Source: an uncultured Duganella sp. | GTDB taxonomy: Bacteria; Pseudomonadota; Gammaproteobacteria; Burkholderiales; Burkholderiaceae | Assembly (NCBI GenBank): GCA_946482635.1 | Contig: CAMLSG010000234.1 | Coordinates: 1 to 8,260, forward strand | Direction: 5' to 3' | DNA: 8,260 nt | The notes under the pieces: model-generated | Databases searched by the model: none | What the model was told of the DNA's origin: nothing | What the model saw: only the letters and a program-made list of their open reading frames with translations | In this document: in pieces, positions 5,993 to 8,260 of the stretch | Numbering within the stretch: the stretch's first letter is position 1 | Layout of the letters: each line of letters opens with the position of its first letter | Made by a program: the position numbers and the translations under genes

Positions 5993-7057
5993 ATGAACTT
6001 GAAACACCTTGGCGCTTTCGCACTCGCAGCTTCCTTCAGCCTGGGCGCCTACGCGGCCGACGGCCTGACAGCCAGCATCGGCATGGACAAGCGCGCACTG
6101 GGCCCGCGCGACGACGTCGTGGTTAACGTCACCCTGACCAACACGTCCTCGGTGCCGCAATATGTGCTGAAATGGCATACCCCGTTCGGTGAAATCGAAG
6201 AATCCCTGTTTGACGTGACCCGCGACGGCGCCAAGGTGCCGTACGAAGGCATGCACGTCAAGCGCGCGGCGCCGACTGCGGCCGATTACTATGTGATCAT
6301 GCCTGGCAAGTCGCACAAGGTGACGGTGGAACTGTCGCAGATGTATAACATGAGCATCTCGGGCGACTACACGATCCGCTACAGCACCAAATCGCCCAAG
6401 CTGTTCAGCCACATCGATGCGGCCGGCAAGGCGATGGACAAGCGCCAGCCGACAACCCTGGAATCCGATGCGCTCAGCGTGTCGATTGAAGGCACCCTGC
6501 CGCGCGGCACCCTCGCCAAGGCGCCTGAACCGCCATTCCCGAGCGCCGCCGGCCTGTCCTTCACCAAGTGCACGACCTCGCAACAGTCGACCATCACCTC
6601 TGCCGTGTCCGCCGCGCAAACGATGGCCAACGACGGCGATGCCTACCTTGGCGCCAACAAGAGCGGCACCCGTTACACCAAATGGTTCGGCAGCTACGAC
6701 TCGGGACGCTATTCGACCGTGAAATCACACTTCACGGCACTCAAGGACGCCTTCGCCAACAAGCCGATCACGGTGGACTGCGGCTGCAAGAAAACCTACT
6801 ATGCCTACGTTTATCCGACCCAGCCTTACAAGATTTACGTCTGCAAGGCTTTCTGGAGCGCGCCGATGACCGGCACCGACTCCAAAGGCGGCACCCTGGT
6901 GCATGAGATGAGCCACTTCAACGTCGTTGCCGGCACCGATGACTGGGCGTATGGCCAGTCCGCGGCTGCCAGCCTGGCAATCAGCGATCCAAGCAAGGCC
7001 ATCGACAACGCCGACTCGCACGAATATTTCGGCGAGAACACTCCTGCCCTGCAATAA
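5993..7057 (+). CDS. Secreted M35-family (aspzincin) zinc metallopeptidase with pro-domain
   Basis: A 354-residue exported protease. The ATG at 5993 has GGAGAG 4 nt upstream and opens a signal peptide, residues 1-21 (MNLKH, hydrophobic core, AYA before AD). Residues about 22-170 form a beta-rich pro-domain, and about 188-354 the catalytic domain. The zinc site is H304-E-M-S-H308 (HExxH; Glu305 is the general base), with third ligand Asp317 in GTDDWAYG (GTxDxxYG, 314-321). The His308-Asp317 spacing of 9 is as in peptidyl-Lys metalloendopeptidases. The ending NADSHEYFGENTPAL is typical of the family. Cys193, 263, 265 and 284 could form two disulfides. The known bacterial relative Aeromonas AsaP1 is secreted and loses its pro-domain autocatalytically to give a mature form near 19 kDa, which fits this layout. 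Lys/Arg-directed cleavage is likely but inferred. The gene converges on a small gene encoding a pro-domain homologue. Confidence 0.93.
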   Translation: MNLKHLGAFALAASFSLGAYAADGLTASIGMDKRALGPRDDVVVNVTLTNTSSVPQYVLKWHTPFGEIEESLFDVTRDGAKVPYEGMHVKRAAPTAADYYVIMPGKSHKVTVELSQMYNMSISGDYTIRYSTKSPKLFSHIDAAGKAMDKRQPTTLESDALSVSIEGTLPRGTLAKAPEPPFPSAAGLSFTKCTTSQQSTITSAVSAAQTMANDGDAYLGANKSGTRYTKWFGSYDSGRYSTVKSHFTALKDAFANKPITVDCGCKKTYYAYVYPTQPYKIYVCKAFWSAPMTGTDSKGGTLVHEMSHFNVVAGTDDWAYGQSAAASLAISDPSKAIDNADSHEYFGENTPALQ

Positions 7058-7072
7058 GCATCATCCTGCCGC

Positions 7073-7525
7073 TCACCTGCCGGTATGCTCGAAGCGTACC
7101 GGTCCAACGGTGAGCGGTATTTCTTTCCCGTTCATCAGGTAGTGTCCGGCGTAGCTGATGGTGTACGCATGCTTGCCCGGCCTGAATCCATAGGCCGGCG
7201 CGAGGTCGATGGCATTGCTGCGTTGCCCGCCCGGTTCCATGACCAGGTAATCCTCATCGGTCAAGGGGCCGCGTTTCACCATGATGCCCTGGTACTCCAG
7301 CAGCTGGCCGCTGGCCGCATCACGCACCTCGAACAGTTTGCCGTACATTTCTTCTTCTGTTGCCAGCGCCTGCAGCACTTTCACAGGCTGGGCCGCATGG
7401 TTGGCGAGGGCGATGTGCAGTACCGGGTGGCCGGCGGCCTCGTTGACGGTGAATTTGACTTCAAGCATTTGCCCTTCCCCTGACAGTAGTCCGGCTGCTA
7501 GCAAGGCTGCAATATTGATTTTCAC
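7073..7525 (-). CDS. Small exported protein homologous to the M35 pro-domain (putative protease inhibitor or chaperone)
   Basis: A 150-residue protein with no named family that I recognise. The start is GTG at 7525-7523 with GAGG 6 nt upstream (7535-7532). This start gives a short signal peptide (MKINIAALLAAGLLSG), so export is likely. By hand alignment, residues 40-125 match residues 48-130 of the neighbouring M35 peptidase, within its pro-domain, with about 25 identities and few gaps. Shared points include N-x4-P-x2-VL, LF-[DE]-V, Y-x-G-x2-VKR, T-x2-DY-x-V-x2-PG, L-x3-Y and YTI-x-Y. It ends before any catalytic domain: there is no HExxH. The gene converges on the peptidase (15 nt between stops) and lies 30 nt after a hybrid kinase gene on the same strand. 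A free-standing pro-domain could inhibit the mature enzyme or help it fold. This role is inference. The alternative is a paralogous beta-sandwich domain of unrelated function. Confidence 0.85.
   Translation of the reverse strand: MKINIAALLAAGLLSGEGQMLEVKFTVNEAAGHPVLHIALANHAAQPVKVLQALATEEEMYGKLFEVRDAASGQLLEYQGIMVKRGPLTDEDYLVMEPGGQRSNAIDLAPAYGFRPGKHAYTISYAGHYLMNGKEIPLTVGPVRFEHTGR
7079..7103 (+). terminator. Hairpin after the M35 peptidase gene, possible terminator
   Basis: CGGTATGC-TCGAA-GCGTACCG (7081-7101), extended by one C-G pair and one wobble pair, forms a nine- to ten-pair stem in the rightward transcript, starting 21 nt after the peptidase stop. One pair is U-G on this strand but C-A on the other, so the hairpin favours the rightward RNA. 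No T-run follows, so it may only stabilise the 3' end. It overlaps the end of the convergent gene. Confidence 0.35.
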
Positions 7526-7535
7526 TCCATGCCTC

Positions 7536-7549
7536 GTTACACGTGAAAC
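7536..7549. promoter_or_regulatory. CACGTG-centred near-palindrome upstream of the pro-domain homologue
   Basis: GTTACACGTGAAAC is symmetric at 12 of 14 positions around CACGTG. It lies in the 30-base gap between the stop of the hybrid kinase gene and the GTG start of the small gene, just upstream of its Shine-Dalgarno. It could be an operator or chance; with no loop it is not a terminator stem. Confidence 0.25.
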
Positions 7550-7555
7550 CTGCTG

Positions 7556-8260
7556 TTAACGAATCTGTTCCAGCGCCTCGCCAACCACCTCCAGGAAGTC
7601 GTTGATGTTCAGCGGCTTGGTCAGGTAGCGGAAGAATCCCGCCTCCAGTGCAGTCTGTACATCAAGCGGCATGGCGTTGGCGGACAGCGCAATGATCGGG
7701 ATCTCGCGCGTGGCGGCATCCTGCCGCAGGCGGCGCTGGGCTTCGCGGCCGCTGATGCCGGGCAGGTTCATGTCCATCAAGATCACATCGGGAAGATGCT
7801 CGCGCGCCATGGCCACCCCTGTGTTGCCATCGGTCGCCGACAGCAGCTCGAGGTCGAGGTGCAGCTTGACAATCTCCTCAACCAGCTTCAGGTTGGCAGG
7901 GTTGTCCTCGACATACAGCAGCAAAGGCTTGTTGTGCTGGCCGCGTAGCGGCGCTGGCGCGGGTTCGCCCTCCTGGTTGCCCGAACGTGGCAACTGTTGC
8001 GGCTCCGTGACTTCCAGCTCGACCGTAAAAGTACTGCCCTGGCCTACTGCGCTGGTGACGCCAATGGTCGCGTTCATCAACTCGGCCAGTCGTTTGCTGA
8101 GCACAAGGCCGATGCCGCTGCCCTCTTCCGAACCGCCTTCCTGCCCCAGCCGGTTAAAGGGCTGGAACAGGCTGGCCATCTGTTCCAGGCTGAGTCCCGG
8201 ACCGTCGTCCCGCACGGCCAGCCAGGCGCGGCCCGGGGCCGCTTCGCCGCTCGACACCCA
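7556..8260 (-). CDS. Hybrid sensor histidine kinase/response regulator (partial, N-terminus beyond window)
   Basis: The C-terminal 234 residues of a larger signalling protein, entering from the right edge and ending at TAA (7558-7556). Counting from the edge, residues about 12-83 are the end of a HATPase_c domain: the G1 box DDGPGL, the F box LFQPFNRLG, the G2 box GSGIGL, then GSTFTVEL. A Pro/Gly-rich linker (about 84-111) leads to a receiver domain (about 112-234). The receiver has the acidic pair Glu118/Asp119 (VEDNPAN), phosphoacceptor Asp163 (LMDMNLPG), Ser193 (ALSANAM) and Lys215 (YLTKPL), so it looks competent for phosphorylation. The dimerisation/His-box region and any sensor domain lie outside the window, so the stimulus is unknown. 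The receiver is terminal with no output domain, so a phosphorelay or partner regulator is expected. The small pro-domain-like gene follows 30 nt downstream and may be co-transcribed. Confidence 0.92.
   Translation of the reverse strand, partial: WVSSGEAAPGRAWLAVRDDGPGLSLEQMASLFQPFNRLGQEGGSEEGSGIGLVLSKRLAELMNATIGVTSAVGQGSTFTVELEVTEPQQLPRSGNQEGEPAPAPLRGQHNKPLLLYVEDNPANLKLVEEIVKLHLDLELLSATDGNTGVAMAREHLPDVILMDMNLPGISGREAQRRLRQDAATREIPIIALSANAMPLDVQTALEAGFFRYLTKPLNINDFLEVVGEALEQIR

Noticed and set aside
7528..7530. ATG on the minus strand just before the small exported protein
   Set aside because: It is out of frame and stops after two codons. The GTG at 7525 is in frame, has GAGG at 6 nt and gives a signal peptide.

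Overview
The window looks like chromosomal DNA of a GC-rich Gram-negative bacterium, most likely a betaproteobacterium near Oxalobacteraceae (Massilia/Duganella/Janthinobacterium-like). This rests on base composition, an outer-membrane siderophore receptor, a class I polyhydroxyalkanoate (PHA) synthase and a RodA of proteobacterial type. The placement is inference, because no rRNA or other marker gene is present. I saw no tRNA, rRNA, insertion sequence, CRISPR array or origin. No stretch without a gene exceeds 300 bases.

Left part (1-2138): the 5' two-thirds or more of a TonB-dependent ferric-siderophore receptor gene reads leftward and off the window edge. Its promoter is overlapped by a good Fur box, so iron repression is expected. 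A second, uncharacterised dyad sits just upstream of its -35. The same 199-base divergent intergenic region carries an FNR/ANR-type box at about -41.5 from the likely start site of the rightward genes.

Middle (2139-5832): a rightward run of a tandem-domain universal stress protein, a class I PHA synthase, a 37-codon ORF that looks like the N-terminal membrane anchor of penicillin-binding protein 2 (PBP2), and a full-length RodA glycosyltransferase overlapping it by ATGA. The stress protein and PHA synthase are 16 nt apart and probably form a low-oxygen/storage unit. The PBP2-like anchor with rodA resembles an mrdA-rodA pair from which almost all of mrdA has been lost. Both phaC and the 37-codon ORF lack a Shine-Dalgarno sequence and have a TATAAT-like hexamer exactly 7 nt before their ATG, which suggests possible leaderless transcripts.

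Right part (5993-8260): a secreted M35 (aspzincin/deuterolysin) zinc metallopeptidase with an N-terminal pro-domain converges on a small secreted-protein gene. By hand alignment the small protein is a stand-alone homologue of that pro-domain. It lies 30 nt downstream of, and on the same strand as, the 3' end of a hybrid histidine kinase/response regulator gene that enters from the right edge. A protease facing a free-standing copy of its own pro-domain suggests a protease/inhibitor (or protease/chaperone) pair and is the most interesting feature of the window.
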